The notes: generated from the sequence alone by a model not told the origin. A stretch of 37,662 nt of DNA from Candidatus Kerfeldbacteria bacterium (GCA_016204585.1 JACQKH010000053.1:1-37662); one strand, 5' to 3'. Shown: positions 11,573-22,045, counted from the stretch's first letter. Numbers and translations are program-made.

Positions 11573-14335
11573 ATGTGTATGTGGAAGCATTTTGTTTTCG
11601 TAACATTGGCTTCGTTTGGCTGGTTCTTGGCCAGCGCCGCTCAGGCTGAAACTGTACCGGGCGAATATCTCGTAACTCTACGGCCGGACAAGGGCGCGAT
11701 GGTGGCGGAAAACCGGTTGTCATACCCTCGCGGCCTTCGGATTGAGCGAACGCTGCCGTTTAACCAAAACGTGGTGATGGTGCGAGCGGAAGGGGTTAAA
11801 GAAGAACGTTTTTTAGCCGCCTGGCGCTCCGATTCTCGAGTCGTAGCAATACAACCGAACTATCGTTACCGGGCGTTATTTACCCCGAACGATCCGTCGT
11901 TTATTTACCAATGGAATTTTCAAGCAGTCCATGCGCCGGCCGCCTGGGACTTCGATGGTAATGTTCCGCTGTACGGCGGTGATCCGAGTGTGGTGGTGGC
12001 CGTCCTCGACACCGGAGTCGCCTTTGAAGAGTACCTAGCGTTTCACCAAGCACCGGACCTGGCCGCCACTACTTTCGTGGCCGGTACCGACATCATTAAC
12101 AACGATGCCCATCCGAACGACGATCATGGCCACGGCACCCACGTGGCTGGCACGATCGCTGAGTCCACCAACAACAGCCTGGGCGCGGCCGGTCTGGCCT
12201 TTGCCTCCTCATTAATGCCCATTAAGGTCCTTGATGCTAACGGCTTCGGTACGACCGCCAACATCGCCAGCGGCATAGATTTTGCGCGAACCAACGGCGC
12301 CGACATAATCAACCTTAGTCTGGGAGGGACCGACGATGATCCGATACTTCACACCGCCGTCCAGCAGGCCGCGGCCGCCGGAATCGTCGTGGTGGCGGCA
12401 GCCGGCAACGATGGAAAAGACTCTTTGTATTATCCGGCCAAATACGATGAGGCGATGGCCGTCGGCGCAGTCAGATATGACTCCATGATCGCGCCATACT
12501 CAAACTACGGTACCGGTCTTGACCTGGTTGCGCCAGGCGGTGATCTTGATGTTGACCAGAACGGTGACGGCCAAGCCGACGGCATTCTTCAGCAAACCTG
12601 CGCCCCCAGTTCCAGTTGCGCCACCTTTGCCGATTACTATTACGAGGGGACGTCTCAGGCCACTCCGCATGTTAGCGCCGCCGCGGCTTTGCTGCTGGCC
12701 GCCGGAATTACTCCGGCAAACGTCAGAACCATCCTCGAAGGCACGGCCGCCGACCTGGGTACAGCTGGGTATGACACAACCTACGGCTACGGTTTACTCG
12801 ATATTAACGCGGCCTTGTCAATCGGTTTGAATGACACAACTCCGCCCCAAGGATCAGTCGCCATAAACGGAGGGGCTGTTTATACGAATTCGCCGACGGT
12901 CACATTAACCCTGTCGGCCACCGACGTTGGGAGCGCGGTTACCAGCATGTCGTTCTCCAACGACGGAACGACTTTCTCGTCCTGGCAGAACTACGCCACT
13001 TCAACGTCTTGGGATCTGACGACGGCTGGCGGCACCAGCGCAAATGGGGCAAAAGTTGTGTCAGCCAGATTCCGCGACGCCGCCGGGAATGTTTCATCGC
13101 TGGCGACCGGCGCCATTCTGTTGGATTCAACTCCGCCCGACGCCCCCGTTATCAGGGCTCATGCCCCATCGCCCTATACCAAGGCCAACCTTCGTTCCGG
13201 CGTTCCGACTTCAGTTCATTCTTTGGTGGCGGAATGGGATGAAGTTACGGATAATCTGAGCGGGACCGCGGGGTATCGGGTGGCCCTTAGCCCAAATAGT
13301 GAACCGGATTTAAATTCGTTGTCGATTCAGACCGATCGACTTTTTACCTCGCAACGATTCGACACTGGTCGGACTCTTTATCTTCATGTCGGCGCGGTTG
13401 ACCAGGCCGGAAACACGTCGGTATCAACCTTTACGTTCGTCTATCAGCCACTGCGGGTGGCCACTGGTACGGAAAGCGAAGACGGCCAAGTTACGATTCT
13501 TAAGTTGAATTCGCGGGTCGAACAACGACTGAAACCGTTCGGAAAGACATACCGTCAAGGCCTTCAAGTATCACCGATAACTTTCCGTAAAAATACTAAC
13601 AACGACGTTTTAGTTGCCCCTGGACAAGGGCGACCAGCCATCCTGGTGATCGACGATAAGGGCAAACTGCTCTTGTCATTCAAGCCATACGGATCGCGTC
13701 CGCCGCCTGGGATGAATGTAACCGCTGAAGATCTAGACGGAGACGGTCAAGATGAAATAATTGTCGCTCCGCAGCAAGGGAAATTTCCAATCGAGGTATT
13801 TACCGTTTCAGGTAAACTCCGCCGTAAATTCTGGCCATTTGGAGCATCCTATGGCGGTGGAGTAGCCGTGGCTGCCGGAGTGACCGAGGCGGATGGATCG
13901 ACCAGAATAATTGCCGCCAAAGCCAGTGGTTCCCCATCAATTCGCATCTTCGATCAAAACGGTCAGCGCCAGCGAGCGTTTAACGCTTTCCCGGCTAGCT
14001 TCACATTTGGGTTAGCCATTGCCGCCGGTGACGTGAACGGCGATGGTCTCGAGGAAATCATCGTCGGTCCAGATCGTGGTGGCCCGCAGGTGCGTATATT
14101 TTCAGGACGCGGTTCTTTGATTAGGCAGTTTTTCGCCTTTGACAAAAACCTGCGTGACGGAGTCCGCTTGGCTACCGGAGACCGCGATGGCGACGGTAAA
14201 GATGAAATATTTGTGGCTTTGGCAGGCGGCCTTCCGCAGATCCGTATTTTTAATAACCGCGCTCGACGGTTGGCGAGTTTCTTCGGTACTTCAAAGGACT
14301 TCCGCGGCGGTCTGAACGTGGCTACGCTGCGATGA
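11573..14335 (+). CDS. Secreted subtilisin-like serine protease (S8) with C-terminal repeat domain
   Basis: A 920-aa exported protease. It has a signal peptide at 1-25 (ends SAAQA) and an I9-like propeptide region at about 27-100. The S8 catalytic domain spans about 105-420, with Asp146 (AVLDTG), His187 (HGTHVAG), Asn279 (AAGND) and Ser361 (GTSQATPHV), all intact. An Ig-like domain follows at about 420-520, then a fibronectin-like region. From about 630, beta-propeller-type FG-GAP/VCBS repeats carry acidic Ca-binding-like loops (DLDGDGQDE, DVNGDGLEE, DRDGDGKDE). There is no LPxTG or TM tail, so it is probably released or bound non-covalently. A ribosome-binding site AGGGGA (11562-11567) precedes the ATG at 11573. 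An ATG at 11579 is also possible. It overlaps the GtrA start as ATGA. Confidence 0.95.
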   Translation: MCMWKHFVFVTLASFGWFLASAAQAETVPGEYLVTLRPDKGAMVAENRLSYPRGLRIERTLPFNQNVVMVRAEGVKEERFLAAWRSDSRVVAIQPNYRYRALFTPNDPSFIYQWNFQAVHAPAAWDFDGNVPLYGGDPSVVVAVLDTGVAFEEYLAFHQAPDLAATTFVAGTDIINNDAHPNDDHGHGTHVAGTIAESTNNSLGAAGLAFASSLMPIKVLDANGFGTTANIASGIDFARTNGADIINLSLGGTDDDPILHTAVQQAAAAGIVVVAAAGNDGKDSLYYPAKYDEAMAVGAVRYDSMIAPYSNYGTGLDLVAPGGDLDVDQNGDGQADGILQQTCAPSSSCATFADYYYEGTSQATPHVSAAAALLLAAGITPANVRTILEGTAADLGTAGYDTTYGYGLLDINAALSIGLNDTTPPQGSVAINGGAVYTNSPTVTLTLSATDVGSAVTSMSFSNDGTTFSSWQNYATSTSWDLTTAGGTSANGAKVVSARFRDAAGNVSSLATGAILLDSTPPDAPVIRAHAPSPYTKANLRSGVPTSVHSLVAEWDEVTDNLSGTAGYRVALSPNSEPDLNSLSIQTDRLFTSQRFDTGRTLYLHVGAVDQAGNTSVSTFTFVYQPLRVATGTESEDGQVTILKLNSRVEQRLKPFGKTYRQGLQVSPITFRKNTNNDVLVAPGQGRPAILVIDDKGKLLLSFKPYGSRPPPGMNVTAEDLDGDGQDEIIVAPQQGKFPIEVFTVSGKLRRKFWPFGASYGGGVAVAAGVTEADGSTRIIAAKASGSPSIRIFDQNGQRQRAFNAFPASFTFGLAIAAGDVNGDGLEEIIVGPDRGGPQVRIFSGRGSLIRQFFAFDKNLRDGVRLATGDRDGDGKDEIFVALAGGLPQIRIFNNRARRLASFFGTSKDFRGGLNVATLR

Positions 14336-14787
14336 AAGACCTGGTCCATGGCTTGTTGACCACGGCCCGGTCTCCTCGGACGGGCTGGCAACTGCCGGTC
14401 ATTCGCCAATTCGTCAAGTTTGGAATTGTGGGCGTCACCAACACGCTGACATCGATCGGCATCTACACGTTGCTGACCCGGCCGTTCCATTTGGACCCGC
14501 TGCTGGCCAATATCCCGACCTTCCTGATTGCCGTGACCCAAAGTTTTTTTCTAAACAGTCGATGGACCTTCCGTTGGCAGGAAGGCAGCTCGATTCGTCA
14601 GTACTCAAAATTTTTAACGATCAACCTGCTCGGATTGGCCCTGTCGGAGTCATTCCTATTTTTTTTCCACCGCCTGCTTAATATTCATGACTTTGTGGCT
14701 TTCCTAATGACCATCACCGTTGTGGTCTTCTGGAATTTCAGTGCGAACCGAACCTGGACGTTTCCCCAAAAACCAAGGTTGCGTTGA
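14332..14787 (+). CDS. GtrA family membrane protein
   Basis: A 151-aa protein with four predicted helices (about 28-48, 57-77, 92-112, 120-142). It has the paired family motifs FFLNSRWTF (72-80) and NRTWTF (139-144). GtrA proteins are thought to move or present polyprenyl-phosphate-linked sugars during surface glycan synthesis. It overlaps the subtilase gene as ATGA and lies directly before a GT2 glycosyltransferase, the usual pairing for this family. It is thus transcribed with the protease cluster but functionally leads the sugar cluster. Confidence 0.92.
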   Translation: MKDLVHGLLTTARSPRTGWQLPVIRQFVKFGIVGVTNTLTSIGIYTLLTRPFHLDPLLANIPTFLIAVTQSFFLNSRWTFRWQEGSSIRQYSKFLTINLLGLALSESFLFFFHRLLNIHDFVAFLMTITVVVFWNFSANRTWTFPQKPRLR

Positions 14788-14807
14788 ACCCTTGAAGTCC
14801 GTATACT
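14779..14807 (+). promoter_or_regulatory. Promoter of the sugar/SAM-cycle operon, leaderless
   Basis: TTGCGT (14779-14784), 17 bp, TATACT (14802-14807). The base 7 positions after the hexamer is 14814, the A of the start codon of the GT2 gene. It probably drives the chain of genes up to 25898. Confidence 0.65.
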
Positions 14808-14813
14808 TTAGTT

Positions 14814-15575
14814 ATGGTGAACCCGGCAGGTGGCAACTCACCCCAGGCCGCTCCGGAGCTGTCGATCGTTGTACCGGCGCATAACGAGGAGCATCGGATT
14901 GCTCCGACGCTGCGGACCTATGCCAACCACTTTGCCAAACGCTCGGAGATTCTAGTAGTTTTGAACGGTTGTACAGATCGAACCTTGGACGTGGTGGCCG
15001 CGACCTCCCGCGAATTCCCGGTAATTCGAGCGATCAACATCCCCGAGGCCGTTGGTAAGGGCGGGGCGGTCAGGGAAGGATTCCGTCAAAGCCGCGGTCG
15101 ACTGGTCGGGTTTGTCGATGCCGACGGTGCGACCACGCCGGCAGAATTCGCCAGACTTATCGCCATGATGGACGGAGCCGACGGTCTTATCGCTTCACGA
15201 TGGATTGACGGCGCGAAGGTTTACCACCGCACTTCCGTGATTCGAGCCATGGCCAGCCGAGGATTTATTACTCTGACGCGCTGGCTCTTCAAACTTCCGT
15301 ACCATGACACGCAATGCGGGGCTAAGATTTTTACCGCCCGATTCGTGCGCGAAGTACTGCCGAGAATGCGGATTAATGATTTGACTTTTGACGTCGAGCT
15401 TCTTCTCCTCGGCCGGTCGGCCCGATTCAAGATACGAGAAGTTCCCACCGAGTGGTATGACCGTTCAAGTCCGGTGCTGTTGGGAACACCGGGACGCGTA
15501 TTCCGCACCAGCCTCAGCATGTTCATGTCCCTGCTTAGTCTGTACCGACGGGCTGTTCGCGAACATCTCTTATGA
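14814..15575 (+). CDS. Family 2 glycosyltransferase, dolichyl/undecaprenyl-phosphate type
   Basis: A 253-aa GT-A enzyme, probably transferring a hexose from a nucleotide sugar to a polyprenyl phosphate on the cytosolic face. Visible motifs are PAHNEE (21-26), NGCTD (51-55), GKGGAVREGF (81-90), the metal-binding DADG (102-105) and ASRW (127-130). These are the pattern of the ALG5/DPM1-like group. It has no C-terminal TM domain, and the GtrA protein just upstream may supply the membrane function. It starts leaderless at its ATG and overlaps the next gene as ATGA (15572-15575). Confidence 0.92.
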   Translation: MVNPAGGNSPQAAPELSIVVPAHNEEHRIAPTLRTYANHFAKRSEILVVLNGCTDRTLDVVAATSREFPVIRAINIPEAVGKGGAVREGFRQSRGRLVGFVDADGATTPAEFARLIAMMDGADGLIASRWIDGAKVYHRTSVIRAMASRGFITLTRWLFKLPYHDTQCGAKIFTARFVREVLPRMRINDLTFDVELLLLGRSARFKIREVPTEWYDRSSPVLLGTPGRVFRTSLSMFMSLLSLYRRAVREHLL

Positions 15576-16603
15576 AAGAAAAACCCATCTTCGAACGTAA
15601 AAACATTCTAGTCACCGGCGGTGCCGGATTCGTCGGCTCGCACCTGTGTGATGAGTTAATCAAACACCACAAGGTTATCTGCTTCGATAACTTCATTACC
15701 GGCGCCGAGGAAAACATCAACCACTTGCTGAAGCATCCGGACTTTGAATTTGTTCGTCATGACATGTCAGAGCCGATTGAGCTCGAAACTTTGCCTGAAC
15801 TTCGTCCATTTAAAGTGGCTTTCCAAGGGATTCAGGAGATTTACAACCTAGCCTGCCCGACTTCGCCGAAGGATTATCGCACCTACCCGACCGAAACGCT
15901 GCTGGCTAATGCCTTTGGCACGAAGTACGCCCTCGACCTGGCCGTTAAGTACGGCGCCAAGATCCTTCACGTTTCAACCTCAGCCATCTACGGCGAACCA
16001 CTTGAGTCTACTCCATTTCCGGAGAATTACTGGGGCTATATCGACCCGATCGGACCTCGTTCGGCGTACAACGAAGGGAAACGTTTCTCCGAAAGTTTAG
16101 TTATTAACTATCGCAAGAAGTATCACATTGACGCTAAAATTGTGCGGATGTTCAATACCTTTGGACCGCGAATGCGATTGACTGATGGGCGGATGATACC
16201 TGATTTCGTCAATAATTCTCTGGCTAACGATCCGCTGGTCATTTACGGGGCTGAAGACGATCGAAGCACCTACTGCTACATCACTGACATGATTGAAGGT
16301 TTGTTGAGGATGATGAAATCAAATGAATCGGGGCCAACTAACCTGGGAAACCCGCAGACGCACCGGATTACAGACGTGGCCCAACTCGTCATTAAATTGA
16401 CGAACTCCCGCTCGGCCATTCGGTATGAACCTCATTTGCCGTACACTGTCCGTCAGGGAATCCCCAACATCCAACTGGCCAAAGAAAAACTCGGATGGTT
16501 CCCGGTCGTACCGCTTGAGGATGGCTTGCTACGAACAATTGACTACTTGCGTGGGTCAAAAACCTTGTCACTCGAATCGCTCCAACCGCCAGTATCTCAA
16601 TAA
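15572..16603 (+). CDS. UDP-glucuronate decarboxylase-like NAD-dependent epimerase/dehydratase
   Basis: A 343-aa extended short-chain dehydrogenase. It has NAD motif GGAGFVGS (16-23), Asp39 for the ribose, NLACPTSP (92-99, diagnostic of UDP-xylose synthases), STSAIYG (135-141), the Tyr166/Lys170 pair (YNEGK), and RMFNTFGPRM. UDP-glucuronate decarboxylases make UDP-xylose from UDP-glucuronate. The dehydrogenase two genes downstream could supply a uronate, although its own motifs point rather to UDP-HexNAc. A related decarboxylase or epimerase activity cannot be excluded. Confidence 0.85.
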   Translation: MKEKPIFERKNILVTGGAGFVGSHLCDELIKHHKVICFDNFITGAEENINHLLKHPDFEFVRHDMSEPIELETLPELRPFKVAFQGIQEIYNLACPTSPKDYRTYPTETLLANAFGTKYALDLAVKYGAKILHVSTSAIYGEPLESTPFPENYWGYIDPIGPRSAYNEGKRFSESLVINYRKKYHIDAKIVRMFNTFGPRMRLTDGRMIPDFVNNSLANDPLVIYGAEDDRSTYCYITDMIEGLLRMMKSNESGPTNLGNPQTHRITDVAQLVIKLTNSRSAIRYEPHLPYTVRQGIPNIQLAKEKLGWFPVVPLEDGLLRTIDYLRGSKTLSLESLQPPVSQ

Positions 16604-16615
16604 CAATCAACGACA

Positions 16616-17824
16616 ATGACTATGCCAAAGGCGTTGCCAACCGAATCAACCAAGAACCGAACGATCTTCACCTCCGAATCAGTGACGGAGGGTCACCCGG
16701 ATAAAATCTGCGATCAAATTTCCGACGCCATCCTTGACGCCGTTCTTACTAAGGATCCGGTCGGTCGAGTGGCCATCGAAACGCTGGTGGCCACCGGCCT
16801 GGTGGTGGTGGCCGGGCAGCTAACCACCAAGACCTACATTGATATTCCAAAGATTGTGCGACGCGTGGTTCGAGACGTCGGTTACGACGATCACACCTAC
16901 GGTTTTCACTGGGAGGACTGCGGCGTACTGGTGGCGATTGACGAACAGAGTTCTGATATCGCGCGCGGCGTTGACGAGACGAAGACGCACGCCATGGGCG
17001 CTGGTGACCAAGGGATTATGTTCGGCTACGCCACCCGTGAGACGAAAGAGTATATGCCCCTGCCGATCGTCCTCAGTCATCGATTGGCCCGGCGTCTGAG
17101 CGAAGTCAGGAAGAACGGGACGCTGCCGTATTTGCGTCCAGATGGAAAGACCGAGGTGGCCGTAGAGTACGTTAATGGCAAGCCTAAGCGACTTGATTCA
17201 GTCGTCGTGGCAGCCCAGCATGGTCCGGAAGTTCACGAGGCCAAGATCGCCGAGGACATTCTCCGTACCGTCATTCGCCCGGTCTGCCGGCGCTGGCTGG
17301 ATTTGCGTACTCGTTTCTTCATCAATCCCACCGGCCGGTTCGTCAAGGGCGGGCCGCCAGCCGATACCGGTGTAACCGGTCGGAAGATTATCGTCGACAC
17401 CTACGGTGGTTTTAGCCGGCATGGCGGCGGTTGTTTTTCCGGCAAAGATCCGACTAAGGTTGATCGAGCCGGCGCCTACGCGGCGCGGTACGTGGCTAAG
17501 AACATCGTGGCGGCTGGTCTGGCCGAACGGTGTGAGGTCGAAATCGCCTATGTGATTGGCGTGGCCGAACCGATTAGCATCTTTGTGGAAACTTTTGGTA
17601 CCAGCCCCTTCCGCCCGTCCGAACTCCAAGGGTTCATCCGCGATCACTTCGACCTGACGCCAGTCGGCATTATCCACCACCTAAAACTACGCCGGCCGAT
17701 TTACGAAAAAACCGCGGCCTACGGTCATTTTGGCAGATCTGACCCAGCTTTTACCTGGGAAAAAACCGATAAGGTCAGGGAGCTACGACGGGCGGCGCGA
17801 AAATTTTCAAGGGTTAAAGTCTGA
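16616..17824 (+). CDS. metK: S-adenosylmethionine synthase
   Basis: A 402-aa cytosolic enzyme making SAM from methionine and ATP. Signatures are [17 protein letters not shown] (with His27), [12 protein letters not shown] (128-139) and [15 protein letters not shown] in the C-terminal third (usual form [16 protein letters not shown]; here Cys and Ala are substituted at two positions). Length is normal. ATGs at 16616 and 16622 are both possible. It lies 12 bases after the decarboxylase-like gene and abuts the dehydrogenase gene. Its place inside a nucleotide-sugar operon is unusual. The likely partners are the kinase and ahcY further down. Confidence 0.97.
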   Translation: MTMPKALPTESTKNRTIFTSESVTEGHPDKICDQISDAILDAVLTKDPVGRVAIETLVATGLVVVAGQLTTKTYIDIPKIVRRVVRDVGYDDHTYGFHWEDCGVLVAIDEQSSDIARGVDETKTHAMGAGDQGIMFGYATRETKEYMPLPIVLSHRLARRLSEVRKNGTLPYLRPDGKTEVAVEYVNGKPKRLDSVVVAAQHGPEVHEAKIAEDILRTVIRPVCRRWLDLRTRFFINPTGRFVKGGPPADTGVTGRKIIVDTYGGFSRHGGGCFSGKDPTKVDRAGAYAARYVAKNIVAAGLAERCEVEIAYVIGVAEPISIFVETFGTSPFRPSELQGFIRDHFDLTPVGIIHHLKLRRPIYEKTAAYGHFGRSDPAFTWEKTDKVRELRRAARKFSRVKV

Positions 17825-19141
17825 ATGAAAAATAAAAATCGTCAACGCCCTAATAAACGATCAGGTAGACCGTCAGGCACAGTGGCGATTGTCGGTCTTG
17901 GGTACGTCGGACTGCCTTTGGCTTGCCTGGCCTCAGAAAAAGGTTGGCGTGTCTTCGGGATCGCCCGCGACCCGAAAAAAATAGCACAAATCAACGCCGG
18001 AGTCAGTCCAGTGCCTGAGGCTGCTTTAAACCGGTGGTTGAAGCGCGTGAACGTGATCGCCACCGATGACTTCTCGGTAGTTAGGAAAGCCTCGATTATC
18101 GTGGTGGCGGTGCCCACGCCAGTGGATGAATTCTACAATCCGGACCTCACACCCATCCGCAATGCTTGCGAGGGGATCAGGCCTTTCCTTAGAAGAGGTC
18201 AGACCGTTATTCTTGAGTCAACGGTCAATCCTGGCGTCTGCGAAGAAGTGATCAAGCCGATACTGGAAAAGAGCCGATTTCGCGTTGGCCGGAACATTTT
18301 TTTGGCCCACTGTCCTGAACGAATCGACCCGGGCAACCGGCGCTGGACGGTGCGGAACATTCCACGAGTCCTCGGCGCGACTGACCAGTCAGGTTTGAGC
18401 CGAGCGCTAGCCTTTTACCAAGGCATCATCGAGGCCCCGATCAAACCGATGCGCTCAATCAAAGAGGCCGAAGCAGTGAAAATTTTTGAGAACTCGTTTC
18501 GCGATGTTAATATCGCTTTCGTCAACGAAATGGCTAAGTCATTTTCGCGGCTGGGCATTGACACGCTCGATGTGATTGCCGGAGCAAAGACTAAACCCTT
18601 CGCTTTCTTGGCGCACTACCCCGCAGCGGGAATTGGCGGACACTGCATTCCGGTTGATCCGTACTACCTAATTGAACGGGCTAAACGAAGCGGCTTCGAA
18701 CACGAATTTTTAAAGTTGGCGCGTCAGATCAACAATAGCATGCCGGCCTATACTGTTGATCTTCTCATCCATGTATTAAACGAACAAAAAATCGCCTTAA
18801 ATGCGGTTCGGGTTGGCATTCTGGGTCTAGCCTACAAGGCCAACGTCGCGGATACGCGGGAGAGCCCGTCTTTTAAAGTCATAAGTATTCTTAAAGAGTA
18901 TGGCTCGAAGTTCGAAATTTTCGACCCGCGCGTGCCACTGCAATCAACCGTCCGGACTCTTACCGAACTACTTAAGAAATGTCGGGCTCTGATCCTGATG
19001 ACCGATCATGAAGAGTTTCGTCATCTTGACCCGCGGCGGCTGAAGCAGCGTGGGATTGTGGCTATCATTGATGGCAAGAACGCGCTGGACAAAGAGCGTT
19101 TCCTACGAGCTGGCATTGCCTATCGAGGGATTGGGCGATAG
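17825..19141 (+). CDS. Nucleotide-sugar 6-dehydrogenase (UDP-HexNAc/UDP-glucose dehydrogenase family)
   Basis: A 438-aa NAD-dependent dehydrogenase oxidising C6 of a UDP-sugar to a uronate. It has the Rossmann motif GLGYVGLP (24-31), VPTPVD (96-101), ESTVNPG (131-137), HCPERIDPGN and the catalytic Cys274 in GIGGHCIPVDPYYL. That last motif resembles the TviB/WbpA/WecC group (UDP-GlcNAc, UDP-GalNAc or UDP-ManNAc) more than classical UDP-glucose dehydrogenases (GGSCFPKD). The N-terminus carries a short basic extension. The start codon follows the metK stop directly. The exact sugar is not resolvable. Confidence 0.9.
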   Translation: MKNKNRQRPNKRSGRPSGTVAIVGLGYVGLPLACLASEKGWRVFGIARDPKKIAQINAGVSPVPEAALNRWLKRVNVIATDDFSVVRKASIIVVAVPTPVDEFYNPDLTPIRNACEGIRPFLRRGQTVILESTVNPGVCEEVIKPILEKSRFRVGRNIFLAHCPERIDPGNRRWTVRNIPRVLGATDQSGLSRALAFYQGIIEAPIKPMRSIKEAEAVKIFENSFRDVNIAFVNEMAKSFSRLGIDTLDVIAGAKTKPFAFLAHYPAAGIGGHCIPVDPYYLIERAKRSGFEHEFLKLARQINNSMPAYTVDLLIHVLNEQKIALNAVRVGILGLAYKANVADTRESPSFKVISILKEYGSKFEIFDPRVPLQSTVRTLTELLKKCRALILMTDHEEFRHLDPRRLKQRGIVAIIDGKNALDKERFLRAGIAYRGIGR

Positions 19142-20101
<960 letters not shown>

Positions 20102-20104
20102 CAC

Positions 20105-21022
20105 ATGCGCCGAGCCCTGATTACCGGGATCAACGGATTTGTTGGACCGCACCTCCGGCGTGAGCTCAATCATCATGGTTATGACGTATTTGGCATTGGC
20201 AAAGGTTTCGAATCAAATGATCGTGACTTTGGAGTGGATATTACGGATCGGCGTTCGCTGCGGCAAGTCTGCGTGCAAGTCAAACCAGATGTAATTTTCC
20301 ATCTGGCTGGTTTTAGCTCAGTGGCCAAGAGTTGGGAGATGCCCGATGAGGCGGAACGTGTAAACGTCGGAGGAACGGTTATGCTGCTGGACACCGTTAG
20401 CGACTTGCGTCTTAAACCACGTCTTTTGCTGGTAAGCTCAGCCGACGTCTACGGTCGGCCGCCAGAACTACCAATACCTGAGAACGCGAAACTCGCACCG
20501 GTTAGTCCCTACGGTCGTAGTCGGGTAAATCAGGAAAAGCTGGTTAGCACAGCGCACTGCCCGGTGATCGTGGCCAGGAGCTTTAACCATACTGGGCCAG
20601 GACAAACTCCGACATTCGCCGTTCCCAGCTACGTTTATCAAGCGGTCCGCGTAACTAATGGACGACAAACACGGATAAGCGTTGGCGACCTTAGCGTCGT
20701 CCGTGACTTGTGCGACGTCCGAGATATCGTTCGAGCTTACCGTTTGCTGGTGGAAAAGGGTAGGCCTGGTGAAGTTTATAATGTCTGTTCTGGGCTTGGA
20801 TTCGAGCTGCGGACAGTCCTACAGTCGATTTTGGCATTACTGAAAATCGACGACCGGGTCGTGGTGGCCGACCCGAAGTTATATCGCCGGACGGACATTC
20901 CGGCCTTGATTGGCGACCCCAGAAAGATCAAGGCGGAGATTGGTTGGCAGACGGCCATATCATTTCTAGACAAAACACTGCCTGATATCATACACTATTG
21001 GCAGTATCAGGAAGGACTTTGA
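20105..21022 (+). CDS. rmd: GDP-4-keto-6-deoxymannose reductase (RMD-like), Lys replaced by Arg in YxxxK
   Basis: A 305-aa SDR expected to reduce GDP-4-keto-6-deoxymannose to GDP-D-rhamnose. It has Gly motif GINGFVG (8-14), HLAGFSSV (66-73), SSADVYG (111-117) and RSFNHTGPGQ, the RMD hallmark. The catalytic pair is Tyr136 and, unusually, Arg140 (YGRSR) where the family has Lys. The codons are unambiguous (tac ggt cgt agt cgg). Activity may be altered or supported by Arg. It directly follows gmd. Confidence 0.87.
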   Translation: MRRALITGINGFVGPHLRRELNHHGYDVFGIGKGFESNDRDFGVDITDRRSLRQVCVQVKPDVIFHLAGFSSVAKSWEMPDEAERVNVGGTVMLLDTVSDLRLKPRLLLVSSADVYGRPPELPIPENAKLAPVSPYGRSRVNQEKLVSTAHCPVIVARSFNHTGPGQTPTFAVPSYVYQAVRVTNGRQTRISVGDLSVVRDLCDVRDIVRAYRLLVEKGRPGEVYNVCSGLGFELRTVLQSILALLKIDDRVVVADPKLYRRTDIPALIGDPRKIKAEIGWQTAISFLDKTLPDIIHYWQYQEGL

Positions 21023-21070
21023 TTGGCCATCAATCGGGTGGCGAGATTCGGATTAAACCGTTATCAAGCG

Positions 21071-22045
21071 ATGCAGCCAGGAATAATCATTGTGGCAGGT
21101 TCGCTAGCCTACGATCGGATTTTCAACTACCATAAACGGTTTGCCGATGCGATCCTGCCAAGCAAGATTCACATTCTTAACGTCAGTTTCGGCGTGACCG
21201 ACGTTCGTCAGAGCTTCGGCGGAACGGCTGGGAACATCGCCTTCACGCTCCGTCTGCTTGGGCGACGGGCTTTAATCGTCAGTTCAGCTGGCAATGACTT
21301 TCAACCTTACGCGAAATGGCTCACCCGTCACCAGCTCGACCGGTCCGGCATTGCCATCATAAAAACTAGGCCGACCGCCGCCGCCTACATTATCACTGAC
21401 CGTGACGATAATCAAATTACCGCTTTCCAGCCGGGCGCTCTAAACGAAGCGGTGCAATGGTCAGCCCTTCGTCATCTGCCAGTTGGACGGATTGCCTACG
21501 CTATCATCGCTCCGGGGAACCCCTTCACCATGCTTAGACTTAGTCGGCTTTGTCGCCGTCACAAAACGCCTTATCTTTTTGATCCCGGTCAGGCCATTCC
21601 CGCTCTCCGCTCTCAAGATATGCGGTCGATGATTGGCTCTTCGTCAGGCGTAATTTCGAACGACTACGAGTTAGCCTTGTTGCTCAAGCAAGCTAGGGTG
21701 AGTTGGCGTCAAATGCAGGCGGCCGTTCCATACATAGTGACCACGCTAGGCCAAAAAGGCGCGCTCATATATCAGGGGAAAAAAGTGATACGCATACCGG
21801 CGGCCAAACCCCATTCAGAAATTGATCCGACCGGCGCCGGTGATGCTTGGCGGGCCGGATTTGTGGCTGGTCTGACGCAGGGAGCTCCGTTGAGAATAGC
21901 TGGCCAAATGGGGGCGGTAGCCAGCGTCTACACGGTTGAACGGGTCGGGACGCAGACGCATTCTTTCACACCGGCCGAATTTGCGAAGCGCTATCAGCGT
22001 AACTATGGTCAACTATTACAATTGAACTCAGAGGACCATCTATGA
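21071..22045 (+). CDS. PfkB-family kinase, probable adenosine kinase
   Basis: A 324-aa ribokinase-fold kinase. It has IVAGSLAYDRI at the N-terminus, FGGTAGNIAFTL (substrate lid region, about 49-60), DNQITAFQPGA (113-123), ISNDYE, and the anion hole with catalytic Asp258 in DPTGAGDAW (252-260). The subgroup with GSLAYDRI...ILPDKIHILNVSF is usually annotated as carbohydrate or adenosine kinase. The adjacent, overlapping ahcY makes adenosine the most likely substrate, which is inference. The frame is open to a TTG at 21023, abutting the previous stop. The ATG at 21071 matches the family N-terminus and is preferred. It overlaps ahcY as ATGA. Confidence 0.87.
   Translation: MQPGIIIVAGSLAYDRIFNYHKRFADAILPSKIHILNVSFGVTDVRQSFGGTAGNIAFTLRLLGRRALIVSSAGNDFQPYAKWLTRHQLDRSGIAIIKTRPTAAAYIITDRDDNQITAFQPGALNEAVQWSALRHLPVGRIAYAIIAPGNPFTMLRLSRLCRRHKTPYLFDPGQAIPALRSQDMRSMIGSSSGVISNDYELALLLKQARVSWRQMQAAVPYIVTTLGQKGALIYQGKKVIRIPAAKPHSEIDPTGAGDAWRAGFVAGLTQGAPLRIAGQMGAVASVYTVERVGTQTHSFTPAEFAKRYQRNYGQLLQLNSEDHL

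Noticed and set aside
12519-12830. A 103-codon plus-strand frame within the subtilase gene
   Set aside because: It overlaps the catalytic domain, including the region of Ser361, in another frame and has no motif of its own.
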